Positions 43,622 through 53,037 of a stretch of DNA of 64,000 bases are shown here, in pieces. Every line of letters begins with the position of its first letter. Within the stretch, counting starts at the first letter, position 1. The DNA is from Halomarina halobia (lineage in GTDB: Archaea; Halobacteriota; Halobacteria; Halobacteriales; Haloarculaceae), in the NCBI RefSeq assembly GCF_029338575.1, contig NZ_CP119992.1:2884663-2948662 (forward strand), read 5' to 3'. The translations under genes were made by a program, and so were the position numbers. The notes below the pieces were generated by a model. That model was not told the origin of the DNA and did not search any database. It saw only the letters and a program-made list of their open reading frames with translations.

Positions 43622-46489
43622 CCGTCCCCCCCGAGCAGTTCGGCGGGCGTCGCGCGCGCGAACCGGCGGGCGACGACGGCGGCGCTCGCGACGGCCAGCG
43701 CGAGCGCGACCAGCGCCGTCCCGCCGAGGACGACCGGGTCGGTGACGACCGTGAACCCGACGCCGAAGACGGTGAGCGCGCCGAGCGCGCCCACCAGCGC
43801 CACCAGCGACACGCCCGCGGCGACCGCGAACAGGCTCGCCGGGATCGCGAGCACGAGCGCGTCGCGAAGCACCAGCCGGAGGAGGCGACGCGGGGACATG
43901 CCGGTCGCCCGCCGGACGCCGACCGACCGCCGTCTGGCGTGGACCGCCCCGGCGAACGCCGCGGTCGTGCTCCCGATGGACATGAACGCGCCCTGCGCGA
44001 CGATCGTCCCGAGGACGACCCAGAGGTTGCCGAAGCTCCGCTCGACGATGCTCCCGGCGTCGCTCCCGGCGCTGTACCCGCTACTCGCCAGGGCTCCCGC
44101 GAGCCGCCGGTCGCCGGTCACCTCGTACCGCTGCTCGGCGACGACGGCGTCGCCGACCCGCAGCGACACCGCGTAGGTCCCCGGCGGCTGACGCGACAGC
44201 GGAGCCTCGAACGTCGTTCGCTCGCCCGGCGCGAGTCGGACCTCGCGCGCCCGCGTCCGCTCCGGACCCTCCACCCGGACGCTCCGGGTCACCGGCCGGT
44301 CCCACGGGTTGACGAGTCGGACCCGTGCCGTCGCCGACCCGAACGCCTCGGTCGATGGGGAGACCCGCAGCGTCGCGACCGGCTCCCGCGTCGCGTTCTC
44401 GGAGACGGTGACGCGGCGGCTGGCGGTCGCCCCGTCCACGTCGGCGGCGAGGCGGTACGTCCCCGGCGCGTCGGGGGCCGCGAGGGTCGCGCTCCCGTTT
44501 CCGTCGGTCGGCGCTCGGTCGCCGTCGAGGGCGACGGTGGCGTTCGAGGCCGGCTCTCCCGCCGCCGTCCGGACGCCGACGGTGAACGTCGCGCCGGGAG
44601 GAAGCCGCTCGGGGACCCCTTCGATGCGCGGCGACTCCTCGTCGACGACGGCGAGTCGGGTCCGCCGGTCGGCGGCGGTGAGGTTCCACGTCCCCGGCGG
44701 CGGCGAGGGGAGCGCGACGGTCACGGTCGTCCGCTCGCCAGGGTCGAGCGTCACGGTCCTCGATCGCTCGGCCGATCCGGCGGCGACCTCGACGGTCCGG
44801 GTCGCCGTGTCGTCGCCGACGTTCTGCAGCGAGACGTTGACCGGGACGGGCTCGCCCGCCCGGACCCGGTCGGGGGCCGTCACGTCGAGCGCGACGATCC
44901 CGCTCGCGTTCGCGAACGCGGCCGACGGGTCGGAACCCACGCGGATCAGGTTGACCGTCCCGCTCGGGAGGTCGCGCAGGTATCGCGCGGTGTCGAGCGG
45001 GACGAGCAACTGGTCGTCTCCCAGCCCCTCGCCGGAGTAGACGCCGGTCACCGTGACGGTCGTCAGGCCGGTCGCCGTGCTGCCGCCGAGGAGGATCGAC
45101 TCGCCGACGCGCACGTCGAGCCGGTCGGCCAGCGACTCGCCGACGATCGCCTCCCCCGGTCCGTTCGGCGGCCGCCCCTCGACTAGCCGTCCGTCCGACA
45201 CCGCGGCGTACGCGGTGTAGTTCACCCCCCTGCCGAACACCGGCTCCCCGTCCACCATCGTGAACAGGAGGATCTCGGGGCTCGCCTCGACGCCCTCGGA
45301 TCGGAGCACCGTCGCGTGGCGCTGGTCGACGTGGCTCGCGACCGGGTGGATCGCGTCCGGCTCGGTGATCGTCCCGCCCGTCGCGCCGATCGCGGTGAAC
45401 GTCGCGCCGACCGTCCCGACGAGGACGACGAACGCGACGAAGACGGCGAGCGAGCCCGCGGTCGGGAGGAACGCCCGCGGGGAGAGGAGCCGGAGCGAGA
45501 GCGCGCCGCCAGAGCGCGCCGCCCCTCCCGACGCGCCGTCCGGGAGCACGGAGCCGCGCAGGGTGGACCGCGCCGCCAGGTAGCCGGCGACCGCCCCGAC
45601 GACCGCGACGCCGACGACCAGTCCGGCGACGAGCAGGCCGGCCGTCGGCCCGAGCGCGAGGTCGAGCGCGACCGGGTAGCCGAGGGTGAGCGTGAGGTTG
45701 ACGAGCGCGTTGGGCACGACGACGCCGAGCGCGTACCCGATCGTCCCCCCGACGGCCGCGAGCAGGCCGGCGCGCGCGGCGAACAGGCGGGCGAGGCGAC
45801 CGGGCGACGCGCCGGTCGCGTAGAGCGCGCGGAGGTCGTCGCGGCGGTCCCGGACCGACATCCGCGTGATGCTGCTGATCAGGATGCCCACGACGACCGT
45901 CCCCCGCGGCGGCGACGGAGAGCGGGACGAGGAGCTGTCGGGCCCCGACGACGAAGAACGCGAGCGCCCCCCGGAGCGGGACGCCCGAGGTCGGAACGCC
46001 CCCGTCGGCGGTGCGCAGCGCGACGGTCCGGGTCACCCCCAGTCGCTCGACGGTCTCGACGTCGGTCACGTACCACTGCGGGGAGACGATCGACCGCCCG
46101 GCGCGCGGGCGAACGGTCAGCGTCGCCGCCCCGCGCTCGCCGACCAGGCGCTGCCGGGTCAGGTTCTCGGTCGGGCCGAGCGCGCCGTCCGCGGGCGGGT
46201 CGGGCAGCCCCTCGACGCTCGCGTTCGCGGGGACGCCGACGACCGTCACCCGCTCGCCCGAGTCGAGCCGCGCCGCCGCGAGCGGGAGGGCCGTCCCGTC
46301 CCCGGGCGAACCGTCGAACTCGGCGACGAGGCTCGACTCGTGCTGGTCGGCGAGCGCGACGGTCTGGGAACTCACGCCCGTCAACACTACCACCGTCGCC
46401 ACGAGGAACGCCACCGTCACGGCGATGACGACGACGGCGAGCCGATCCCGCCGCGACCATCGGACGAGGAGTTCCCGGCGGTAGCTCAC
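43618..46489 (-). CDS. Large FtsX-like ABC permease with Ig/CARDB-like extracytoplasmic repeats, one frameshift
   Basis: N-terminal part in one frame: helix RLAVVVIAVTVAFLVATVVVLTG, then a soluble part. A second frame continues from VGILISSITRMSVRDRRDDLRALYATGAS to the end. Removing one base from the C tract at 45901-45905 gives 956 residues. The C-terminal permease block (GTIVAQGAFMSIGSTTAAFAGAVHARRRSVGVRRATGMSPRRLLR) is FtsX-like. Between helices are several beta domains with VNVSLQNVGDDTATRTVEV, a CARDB-like pattern, and others rich in Thr and Pro. The GTG start at 46489 is the best choice. It heads the operon with the membrane protein and ATPase. Confidence 0.75.
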
Positions 46490-46633
46490 GTGCCTCTTCC
46501 TCGCATTTGAATGCGATACGAAACGGTGAAACATAAACTGTGGAGGTAGGGAGAAAAAGGTGGGACGTACGGGCGCGAACGGACGACGCGCGTCCAAAAC
46601 TCCGGGGAAAGCCCGCGATCGACGCTGTGGGGG

Positions 46634-48418
46634 CTACTCCACGGTGACGCTCTTCGCCAGGTTGCGGGGTTTGTCGATGGATCGGCCGAGCATCGCGGCA
46701 GTGTGGTAGGCGACGAGCTGGAGCTGGACGTTCGCCAGCACGGCGGCCGTCCGGGGTTCGCTGGTGGGGATCCGGAGGACGTGGTCGGCGTAGCGCTCGA
46801 CGTCGGACTGGCCGTCGGTGACGGCGATGACCGGCGCGTCCCGCGCCTCGACCTCCTTTACGTTCCCGATGGTCTTGCGCGCGAGTTCGCCGTCGCCGGT
46901 GACGACCGCGAAGACGGGCGTGTCCTCGGTGACGAGCGCGAGCGGGCCGTGCTTTAGTTCGCCCGCGGCGAAGCCCTCGGCGTGCTCGTAGGTGATCTCC
47001 TTGAACTTGAGCGCCCCCTCCAGCGCGACCGGGTAGCACAGCCCCCGGCCGATGAAGAAGAACGCCTCCGAATCGACGTACTCCTCGGCGACCTCCCTGG
47101 CCGTCGAGCTGTCGAGGACGGCCTGGACGTTCCCGGGGAGGTCGCGCAGCGCGGCGATGGCGTCGCGCTGCTCGCCGTCGGTCGTCAGCGCGAGCATGGT
47201 GAGCGCGACGACCTGCGCGGCGAACGTCTTGGTGGCGGCGACGCCGATCTCGGGACCGGCGCGGACGTAGAGCGTCTGGTCGCACTCCCGGGAGACGGTC
47301 GAGCCGACGACGTTCGTGACCGCGAGCGTCCGCGCGCCGCGGCGGCGGGCCTCCCGGAGCGCGCTCAGGGTGTCGGCCGTCTCGCCGCTCTGGGTGACGC
47401 CGACGACGAGGTCCTCGCCGATGGGCGGCGGCGAGGTGGCGTACTCGCTCGCGAGGAACGCCTGCGCGGGGATGCCCGAGCGCTGGAGGAGGTGCGCGCC
47501 GCACAGCGCGGCGTGGTAGGAGGTGCCACAGGCGACGAACTGGACGCGCTCGGGGTCGAAGTCGACGTCCAGGGAGACGCGTCCCTCCATCTCGTTGACC
47601 CGCCCGCGGAGGCACTGCCTGAGCGCGCGGGGCTGCTCGTGGATCTCTTTCAGCATGTAGTGCTCGTAGCCGCTCTTGCCCGTCTCCTCGGGGTCCCAGT
47701 CGACGGCGTGGACCCGCTTGTCCACGAGCGCGCCCGCGCCGTCGGTGACGCGCCACCCGTCGGCGTCGATGACGGCGAACTCGCCGTCCTCGAGGTAGAC
47801 GACGCGGTCGGTGAACTCACGGAAGGCGGGGACGTCGCTCGCGAGGAAGTGCGCGTCGTCGGCGATGCCGAGGACGAGCGGCGAGTCGTTGCGCGCGGCG
47901 AACACGCGGTCGACGCCCGCGACGACGACGGCGATGGCGTAGCTCCCGTCGAGCTGATCGACGGCCGCCCGGATCGCCGTCTCGGGGTCGTCGCCCGCCA
48001 TGAGGCGCTCCTCGATGAGGTGGGGGACGACCTCGGTGTCGGTGTCGCTCTCGAACTCGTGGCCCGCGTCCGTCAGACGGTCGCGCAGTTCCTGGTAGTT
48101 CTCGATGATGCCGTTGTGGACGACGGCCACCTCGCCCGTGCAGTCGCGGTGGGGGTGGGCGTTCTCGTCGGTCGGCGGGCCGTGGGTCGACCAGCGCGTG
48201 TGTCCGACGCCGACGCTCCCGGTGAGGTCCTCGTCCGCGTCGTCGAGGGCGGCGCGCAGCGCGTCGAGTTCGCCCGCGCGCTTCTCCACCCGCACCTCGC
48301 TTCCGGAGAGGGCGACGCCCGCGGAGTCGTACCCGCGGTACTCCAGCTTCGAGAGGCCGTGGACGAGCGTGTCGAGCGTCGCGCCGCCGCGCCCGGCGCA
48401 CCCGATGATGCCACACAT
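46634..48418 (-). CDS. glmS: Glutamine-fructose-6-phosphate aminotransferase (isomerizing)
   Basis: 594 residues. The N-terminal glutamine amidotransferase domain uses Cys2 as nucleophile (MCGIIGCAG, HGLSKLEYRGYDSAG, GHTRWSTHG). Two SIS domains follow: VQFVACGTSYHAALCG, GVTQSGETADTLSALREA and FIGRGLCYPVALEGALKFKEI. The end, DKPRNLAKSVTVE, is the family C-terminus. It makes glucosamine-6-phosphate, the first step to UDP-GlcNAc. Its ATG shares a base with the stop of the upstream nucleotidyltransferase (TAATG), so the two are coupled. Confidence 0.96.
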   Translation of the reverse strand: MCGIIGCAGRGGATLDTLVHGLSKLEYRGYDSAGVALSGSEVRVEKRAGELDALRAALDDADEDLTGSVGVGHTRWSTHGPPTDENAHPHRDCTGEVAVVHNGIIENYQELRDRLTDAGHEFESDTDTEVVPHLIEERLMAGDDPETAIRAAVDQLDGSYAIAVVVAGVDRVFAARNDSPLVLGIADDAHFLASDVPAFREFTDRVVYLEDGEFAVIDADGWRVTDGAGALVDKRVHAVDWDPEETGKSGYEHYMLKEIHEQPRALRQCLRGRVNEMEGRVSLDVDFDPERVQFVACGTSYHAALCGAHLLQRSGIPAQAFLASEYATSPPPIGEDLVVGVTQSGETADTLSALREARRRGARTLAVTNVVGSTVSRECDQTLYVRAGPEIGVAATKTFAAQVVALTMLALTTDGEQRDAIAALRDLPGNVQAVLDSSTAREVAEEYVDSEAFFFIGRGLCYPVALEGALKFKEITYEHAEGFAAGELKHGPLALVTEDTPVFAVVTGDGELARKTIGNVKEVEARDAPVIAVTDGQSDVERYADHVLRIPTSEPRTAAVLANVQLQLVAYHTAAMLGRSIDKPRNLAKSVTVE

Positions 48419-49611
48419 TATCGGATCACCCGCGCGTTCGCCTCGATCCGGCCCTCAGCGACGACGCCGGTGCCGAGCCGAGCGTGCGGCCCGACCAGCG
48501 CGCCGGGGACGCACGTGACGCCGCCGCCGGCGCGGACGCGGTCGGCGAAGACCGCCCCGAGGCGCTCGTGGAACACCGAGTCGCCGACGTGCACGTCTGC
48601 CGGGCCGCCGGGGACGGTCGTCCCCGCCCCCAGGTGGACGTCCTGTCCCGTCACGCAGTCGAGCAGCGTCGTTCCGGGACCGACGCGCGTGTCCGTGTCG
48701 AGGACCGAGCGCGCGAGCGTCGCGTTCGCGCCGACGGTGGTGTTGCGCCCGAGCGCGACGTTCGGGCCGATGACCGCGCCGGCGGCCACCTCGCAGTCGG
48801 GGCCGACGACGACCGGCGGCTGGAGGTTGGCGTCCTCGTTGACGCGGGCGGTGTCGGCCACCCAGACCTCGGGGGTGTGCTGGTGGCCGTCGACGATGCC
48901 GTGGCGCAGCACCTCGCTCGCGACGGTGAGCAGGTCCCACGGGTAGGTCGCGTCGACCCACAGGCCGTCGGTGCGGACGGCGCGCACGTCCGCCTCCTCG
49001 ATGAGCCGCTCGACGCCGTTAGTGAGGGGGAGCGCGCCGTTCTCGTACTCGGCGTCGGCGAGCGCGTCGAACACCGAGCGGTCGAAGACGTACACCCCGG
49101 CGTTGATGAGGCGGTAGTCGTCGTCGCTCGGCTTTTCGACGAGCGCCGTGATGCGGTCCGTCTCCGAGTCCAGCGTGACCGCACCGTACCGTCGGGCGTG
49201 GGGGTGTTCGAGCACGCCGAGCGTCGCCGCGTCCTCGGGATCGGCCGCCTCGACGACAGACCGGGCCAGCCCGGCGTCGATAACCCGGTCGCCGTTGACG
49301 ACGAGGAACGACCCCTCGACGACGCGCGCGGTCTGCTGGAGGGCGTGGCCGCTTCCGAGCTGCTTCGACTGAATGACGTACTCGATGGGGACGTCGCGGT
49401 AGCTCGGCCCGAAGTGATCCTGGACGCGGTCGCGCTTGAAACCGACGACGAGGACGATCCGCTCGATACCCGCGTCGATGAGCGCGTCGAGTACGTATTC
49501 GAGGATGGGACGGTTCGCAGCGGGGAGCATCGGTTTGGGGCGGTTGTGGGTGAGCGGGTGGAGCCGACTCCCCTCACCAGCCGCCAGTACGACGCCGGTG
49601 TCGATGTCCAT
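48418..49611 (-). CDS. Sugar-phosphate nucleotidyltransferase with left-handed beta-helix C-terminus (GlmU-like)
   Basis: 397 residues from the ATG at 49611. Nucleotidyl-binding signature GVVLAAGEGSRLHPLTHNRPKPMLP, then FLVVNGDRVIDAG and VEKPSDDDYRLINAGVY. The C-terminal third consists of hexapeptide repeats (for example VVVGPDCEVAAGAVIGPNVALG), a left-handed beta helix, as in archaeal bifunctional GlmU-type proteins. Its operon partner glmS points to UTP plus GlcNAc-1-phosphate or glucosamine-1-phosphate (uridylyl and acetyl transfer). Glucose-1-phosphate thymidylyltransferase is the alternative. Confidence 0.85.
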   Translation of the reverse strand: MDIDTGVVLAAGEGSRLHPLTHNRPKPMLPAANRPILEYVLDALIDAGIERIVLVVGFKRDRVQDHFGPSYRDVPIEYVIQSKQLGSGHALQQTARVVEGSFLVVNGDRVIDAGLARSVVEAADPEDAATLGVLEHPHARRYGAVTLDSETDRITALVEKPSDDDYRLINAGVYVFDRSVFDALADAEYENGALPLTNGVERLIEEADVRAVRTDGLWVDATYPWDLLTVASEVLRHGIVDGHQHTPEVWVADTARVNEDANLQPPVVVGPDCEVAAGAVIGPNVALGRNTTVGANATLARSVLDTDTRVGPGTTLLDCVTGQDVHLGAGTTVPGGPADVHVGDSVFHERLGAVFADRVRAGGGVTCVPGALVGPHARLGTGVVAEGRIEANARVIR

Positions 49612-49710
49612 GGTCAACCAGCGTCCTACGCCGCCGTCAAAGTTCTGTTCTCTGCCCCCCGCGACGCCACTCGTCACCCGCTGCTCGACGCCGCGGGACG
49701 CGAGACGCGC

Positions 49711-50223
49711 CTAGAGTTCCTCCAGGGCGGCGTAGAACACCGCCGCGAGCGCGAGGTGCTGGCGCATCGAACGCTCGAGCCGACGGACGGCGTCGGCGCG
49801 CTCGCTCACTCGATACTCCTTCGTGCGGACCATCTCCCGCGGGGCGAGCACGCCCGACTCGGCGAGTTCGTGGAGCCGGGGGTAGACGGTCCCTGGGCTC
49901 AACTGCGTGTCGAACAGGTGGGCGAGATCGCCCATCAGCGCCTTTCCGTGGGTCTTCGATCCCCTGACGCCGATGAGTACCAGGAGTAACTCGTCGAGGT
50001 TGTCCTTCACGAGCGTCTCGTCGAAGGCGAACGAGGCGTCCTGGAACAGGTCGTCGAGGACGCTCCGGATCAACCGCCGAGTGCGCGCCTCGGGACCGCG
50101 CGTCGACGCCTCGGCCGCGACCGTGACCGTCCGGTCGTCGGCCGCCTGGGTCAGGAGTTCGTCGTACAGTTCGTCGATAGTCACGGAACGTGACCGGTCT
50201 CTCTCGTTACCGCCTCCCTGCAT
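49711..50223 (-). CDS. PadR-family winged-helix transcriptional regulator
   Basis: 170 residues. The central part, LVLIGVRGSKTHGKALMGDLAHLFDTQLSPGTVYPRLHELAESGVL, is the PadR winged helix. An N-terminal extension of about 70 residues (DELYDELLTQAADD) and a C-terminal helical part for dimer formation flank it. It is divergent from the winged-helix gene at 50348, over an AT-rich region. The target is unknown, though autoregulation is common in PadR proteins. Confidence 0.82.
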   Translation of the reverse strand: MQGGGNERDRSRSVTIDELYDELLTQAADDRTVTVAAEASTRGPEARTRRLIRSVLDDLFQDASFAFDETLVKDNLDELLLVLIGVRGSKTHGKALMGDLAHLFDTQLSPGTVYPRLHELAESGVLAPREMVRTKEYRVSERADAVRRLERSMRQHLALAAVFYAALEEL

Positions 50224-50347
50224 GCAACCGCTCGTACGTCACGGGCCATCAATTATAAATTATCGGTAGATTCATAGATTATTGATAGTACTTTATTTAT
50301 TGATGATAAAAACGTATAAGATGATGTGGGAGTAAGTGGTTGGTACG
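50224..50347. promoter_or_regulatory. AT-rich divergent promoter region
   Basis: Between divergent regulator genes. TTATAAATT near 50254-50262 could serve the PadR gene on the minus strand. GTATAAG at 50314-50320 is about 31 nt before the GTG at 50348 on the plus strand. Repeated ATTGATAG/ATTGATGA words at 50281-50307 could be binding sites; no strict palindrome is seen. Confidence 0.45.
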
Positions 50348-50698
50348 GTGACGGACGAACAGCCTGTCGAAGAGATCCTGGATACGATCGGCGATCGCAA
50401 GGCGCGACTCGTGCTCGCGGAGATCAGTCGGCAGCCGCGCTCGGCCAAGGAGCTGAGTGAACTCTGCGGCCTCTCGCTGCCGACGATCTACCGACGCCTC
50501 GACATGTTGAAGGAACACGACCTGATCGTCGGGTTAACCACGATCGTCGAGGGCGGCAACCACTACGAGCGCTACCAGTGTAACTTCAACAGCACGCTCA
50601 TCTCGCTCGAGGACAGCGAGTACGACGTCAAGATCTACCGCGAGGAGAACCTGCCGGATCGGTTCTCCGAGCTGTGGGACGACCTCCAGCGAGCGTGA
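50348..50698 (+). CDS. Winged-helix (ArsR-like) transcriptional regulator
   Basis: 116 residues from the GTG at 50348, chosen over the GTG at 50336 because of the TATA distance. EEILDTIGDRKARLVLAEISRQPRSAKELSELCGLSLPTIYRRLDMLKEHDLI is a complete winged helix. The C-terminal part (YQCNFNSTLISLEDSEYDVKI) is typical of haloarchaeal small winged-helix proteins that sit beside a DUF7521 membrane protein, as here. The signal it reads is unknown. Confidence 0.8.
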   Translation: MTDEQPVEEILDTIGDRKARLVLAEISRQPRSAKELSELCGLSLPTIYRRLDMLKEHDLIVGLTTIVEGGNHYERYQCNFNSTLISLEDSEYDVKIYREENLPDRFSELWDDLQRA

Positions 50699-50732
50699 CG
50701 ATGCGACCGAGACGCCGACCCGGAGGGGCCCC

Positions 50733-51008
50733 GTGATCGACTCGCTGCTCACGCTCGCCCTGATGGGGATGCGGCTGGTCCTGTTCGCCCTCTCGCTCGG
50801 GCTCACGCTCATCAGTTTTCAGGCCTACTCCCAGCGCAAGAGCACCGCCCTCCAGTACGCGTTCATCGGGTTCGCGTTCATCAGCATGGGCGCGGCGCTC
50901 ACGAGCCTGGGTTCGCAGGTCGGCTCGTGGGAGCGCGCCTTCGGGATCGTCGAGACGATCCCCTTCATCGTCGGTTTCAGCATGCTCTACGTCTCGCTCT
51001 ACCGGTGA
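50733..51008 (+). CDS. DUF7521-type small membrane protein
   Basis: 91 residues, GTG start after a GGAGGGG ribosome-binding-like sequence at 50721-50727. Three hydrophobic helices: LVLFALSLGLTLISFQAYSQ, LQYAFIGFAFISMGAALTSL and FIVGFSMLYVSLYR. The usual companion of the winged-helix gene before it, so the two probably form a membrane-sensing pair. Function is not known. Confidence 0.7.
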   Translation: MIDSLLTLALMGMRLVLFALSLGLTLISFQAYSQRKSTALQYAFIGFAFISMGAALTSLGSQVGSWERAFGIVETIPFIVGFSMLYVSLYR

Positions 51009-51011
51009 GGA

Positions 51012-51824
51012 CTAGACGAGCATCACCGCCCCGCCGATCACCGCGAGCGTTCCGAGGCCGACGCAGACGCCCCAGAACGCTACGCGTTCGACGATCCGCA
51101 TCAGCGCGTCGATGGTGAGGTAGCCGACGACGGCGCTCGCCGACAGCGCGATCAGCGCCGTCGCCGGATCGAGCGCGGGGACGCCCTCGTCGAGGACGAC
51201 GAGCGCGCCCGCGCCGAGCGCCGCCGGGATCGACAGCAGAAACGAGAGGCGAAACGACGCGGGGCCGTCGTGACCGCGCAGCAGGAGCGCCCCCGTCGTG
51301 CCCCCCGATCGGGAGACGCCGGGGAGGATCGCGAGTCCCTGCATCGCGCCGACGAGGAGCGCGTCGGCGAGCGTGAGCGTCTCCCGCGTCCCGAACGCGC
51401 CCGCCGCAGCGCGCTGGAGGAGTCCGGTCGCGACGAGGAGGACGCCGACGAGCGCGACGAACGCGCCGCCGGTCAGCGCCGAGACGGCCTCCCCGACGGT
51501 CGCGTAGACGGCGACGCCGACCGCGCCGGAGGCGAGCGTCGCCACCGCCAGGAAGGTCACCTCGGGCGTGCGTTCGAAGGCGTTCGCCGGCCGCCACGCC
51601 GGGAGCGACCGGACGACTTCGGCCACCTCGCGGCGGTAGTACGCCGTCGCGGACAGCGCCGTCCCGGCGTGGAGAAAGAGGGAGAACCGGGTGGCGGCTC
51701 CGACAGGAAGTCCCTCGACGACGGTCAGGTAGAGCGTTATCTGTCCCTCGCTGGAGATCGGGAGCCACTCGAAGATCCCCTGCAGGAGGCCGACGATCAG
51801 CGCGAGCGCCAGCGAGTCGTCCAT
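51012..51824 (-). CDS. uppP: Undecaprenyl/polyprenyl-diphosphate phosphatase (UppP/BacA family)
   Basis: 270 residues, eight helices. Motif 1 LLQGIFEWLPISSEGQ (the archaeal SSEGQ form) and motif 2 ILPGVSRSGGTTGALLLRG contain the conserved Glu, Ser and Arg of the family. It dephosphorylates polyprenyl diphosphate to recycle the lipid carrier; in archaea the carrier is dolichyl-type, used for N-glycosylation. Convergent with the DUF7521 gene. Confidence 0.88.
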   Translation of the reverse strand: MDDSLALALIVGLLQGIFEWLPISSEGQITLYLTVVEGLPVGAATRFSLFLHAGTALSATAYYRREVAEVVRSLPAWRPANAFERTPEVTFLAVATLASGAVGVAVYATVGEAVSALTGGAFVALVGVLLVATGLLQRAAAGAFGTRETLTLADALLVGAMQGLAILPGVSRSGGTTGALLLRGHDGPASFRLSFLLSIPAALGAGALVVLDEGVPALDPATALIALSASAVVGYLTIDALMRIVERVAFWGVCVGLGTLAVIGGAVMLV

Positions 51825-52041
51825 ACCCTCCCGGGTGCGGTGACGGACAAAACAGATTCGATGTCCGCGTTCCGACTGTTCTCGTCCCCGTGAGTGTTGT
51901 TCCCTGTGTGAGCAGGCGATAGGTACATGCGTGGAGAGTCCTCCGTGCCCCCATGGATACGCGAGTCGCGAGTACCGAACCCGCCCTCACTGCCTCCACA
52001 CGTCCTCGTCCCGTATCCGACCCGACGGACGGCCCCCCCAG

Positions 52042-52770
52042 ATGACCCGGGTCGACGCACGACGCGCTCGGGAACTCCTCGACCTGGGACGGGACCTCGG
52101 ACCGGCCGCACCCGTGAGCGACATCGTCGACGTGCTCACCGTCGGCGTCGGCGCGAAGCCGATGGCGGGCGTCGCGACCTGTTTCACGGCCGCCGGGACG
52201 CCCGCGTGGGACGACGTCGCCCCGGACGCCCGGCTCACGTACGGCGCGCTGGGCGACCGACTGGACGCCGTGGGCCTCGACTGGCACCTCACGCCGATCG
52301 AGCGCCTCCCCAGGGACGGGGAGGTCACCTGGTACGAACTGCTGGTGAGCGGCGACCGCCGGACGCTGTCGCGCTTTCTCGACGATGCGGGCGTGCAGCC
52401 GAGCGACCGAACCGAGCGCGAGTACGGCGAGGCGCTCGGCTATCCCGACTCGGCCGTCGAGTGGTTCGTCTCTACCTCGGTCGCCGCGACGGACGACTCC
52501 GTCTTCGACGTCATCGCAGAGCGGTACGTCGGCGACGACGCCGTCACCCTCGCCGCGTCGGTCCCCTACGTCCCAGCGCCGACCGTGCGGGGGGCGCGCG
52601 ACGCCATCGACGACGGGCGGGCGCTCACCGAGGCGCTCGGTCGGCTCGACGAGTCGGCCGACCGCGACGAGTTCGCGGAACTGCTCCTCGGCGAGCGGGT
52701 CCGCGAGACGCTCGCCACGTACGATCAGCACCGCGCATGGCGCGACCCCCTCTCGCGGGCCATGGGGTGA
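52042..52770 (+). CDS. Archaeal protein of unknown function
   Basis: 242 residues from ATG at 52042, following a poorly coding upstream stretch. Mixed alpha/beta with LRYGALGDRL-like repeats; the segment EYGEALGYPDSAVEWFVS resembles the DUF483 pattern of archaeal proteins, a weak match. No membrane segment or signal peptide. Near it are a small zinc-finger gene and a carotenoid oxygenase. Role unknown. Confidence 0.6.
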   Translation: MTRVDARRARELLDLGRDLGPAAPVSDIVDVLTVGVGAKPMAGVATCFTAAGTPAWDDVAPDARLTYGALGDRLDAVGLDWHLTPIERLPRDGEVTWYELLVSGDRRTLSRFLDDAGVQPSDRTEREYGEALGYPDSAVEWFVSTSVAATDDSVFDVIAERYVGDDAVTLAASVPYVPAPTVRGARDAIDDGRALTEALGRLDESADRDEFAELLLGERVRETLATYDQHRAWRDPLSRAMG

Positions 52771-52837
52771 CCGGGGGATCGACCGCCCCCGCGACTCTCC
52801 CGCGACCCGCACTGTCTGCGTACTGATGACACACAAC

Positions 52838-52843
52838 ATATAA
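52838..52843 (+). promoter_or_regulatory. TATA box for the small zinc-finger gene
   Basis: ATATAA centred 28 nt before the ATG at 52869, the leaderless spacing. Confidence 0.6.
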
Positions 52844-52868
52844 CGTCGCGTCACCCGAACCGGGGGGT

Positions 52869-52979
52869 ATGTCGTTCGACGAGGTTGAACCCGTTCACAA
52901 GTGTAGCTGTGGGGCTACGTTCGACACCGCAGAGGAGCTCAGAGAACACGCTCGTAAGGAACACGGCGCCGTCGTCTGA
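52869..52979 (+). CDS. 36-residue zinc-finger microprotein
   Basis: 36 residues. VHKCSCGATFDTAEELREHARKEHG carries a C-x-C pair and a H-x4-H pair, a compact C2H2-like finger that fills the whole protein. A good TATA box lies at the leaderless distance. Haloarchaea make many such small zinc-finger proteins, some of which regulate growth or surface traits; the role of this one is unknown. It starts 60 nt before the carotenoid oxygenase gene and could share its transcript. Confidence 0.7.
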   Translation: MSFDEVEPVHKCSCGATFDTAEELREHARKEHGAVV

Positions 52980-53037
52980 CGGTTTCGGAAACTTCCTTCT
53001 CCAACAAGGGTAAGCCTCGTTCGCCCCTGAGGGTCCT

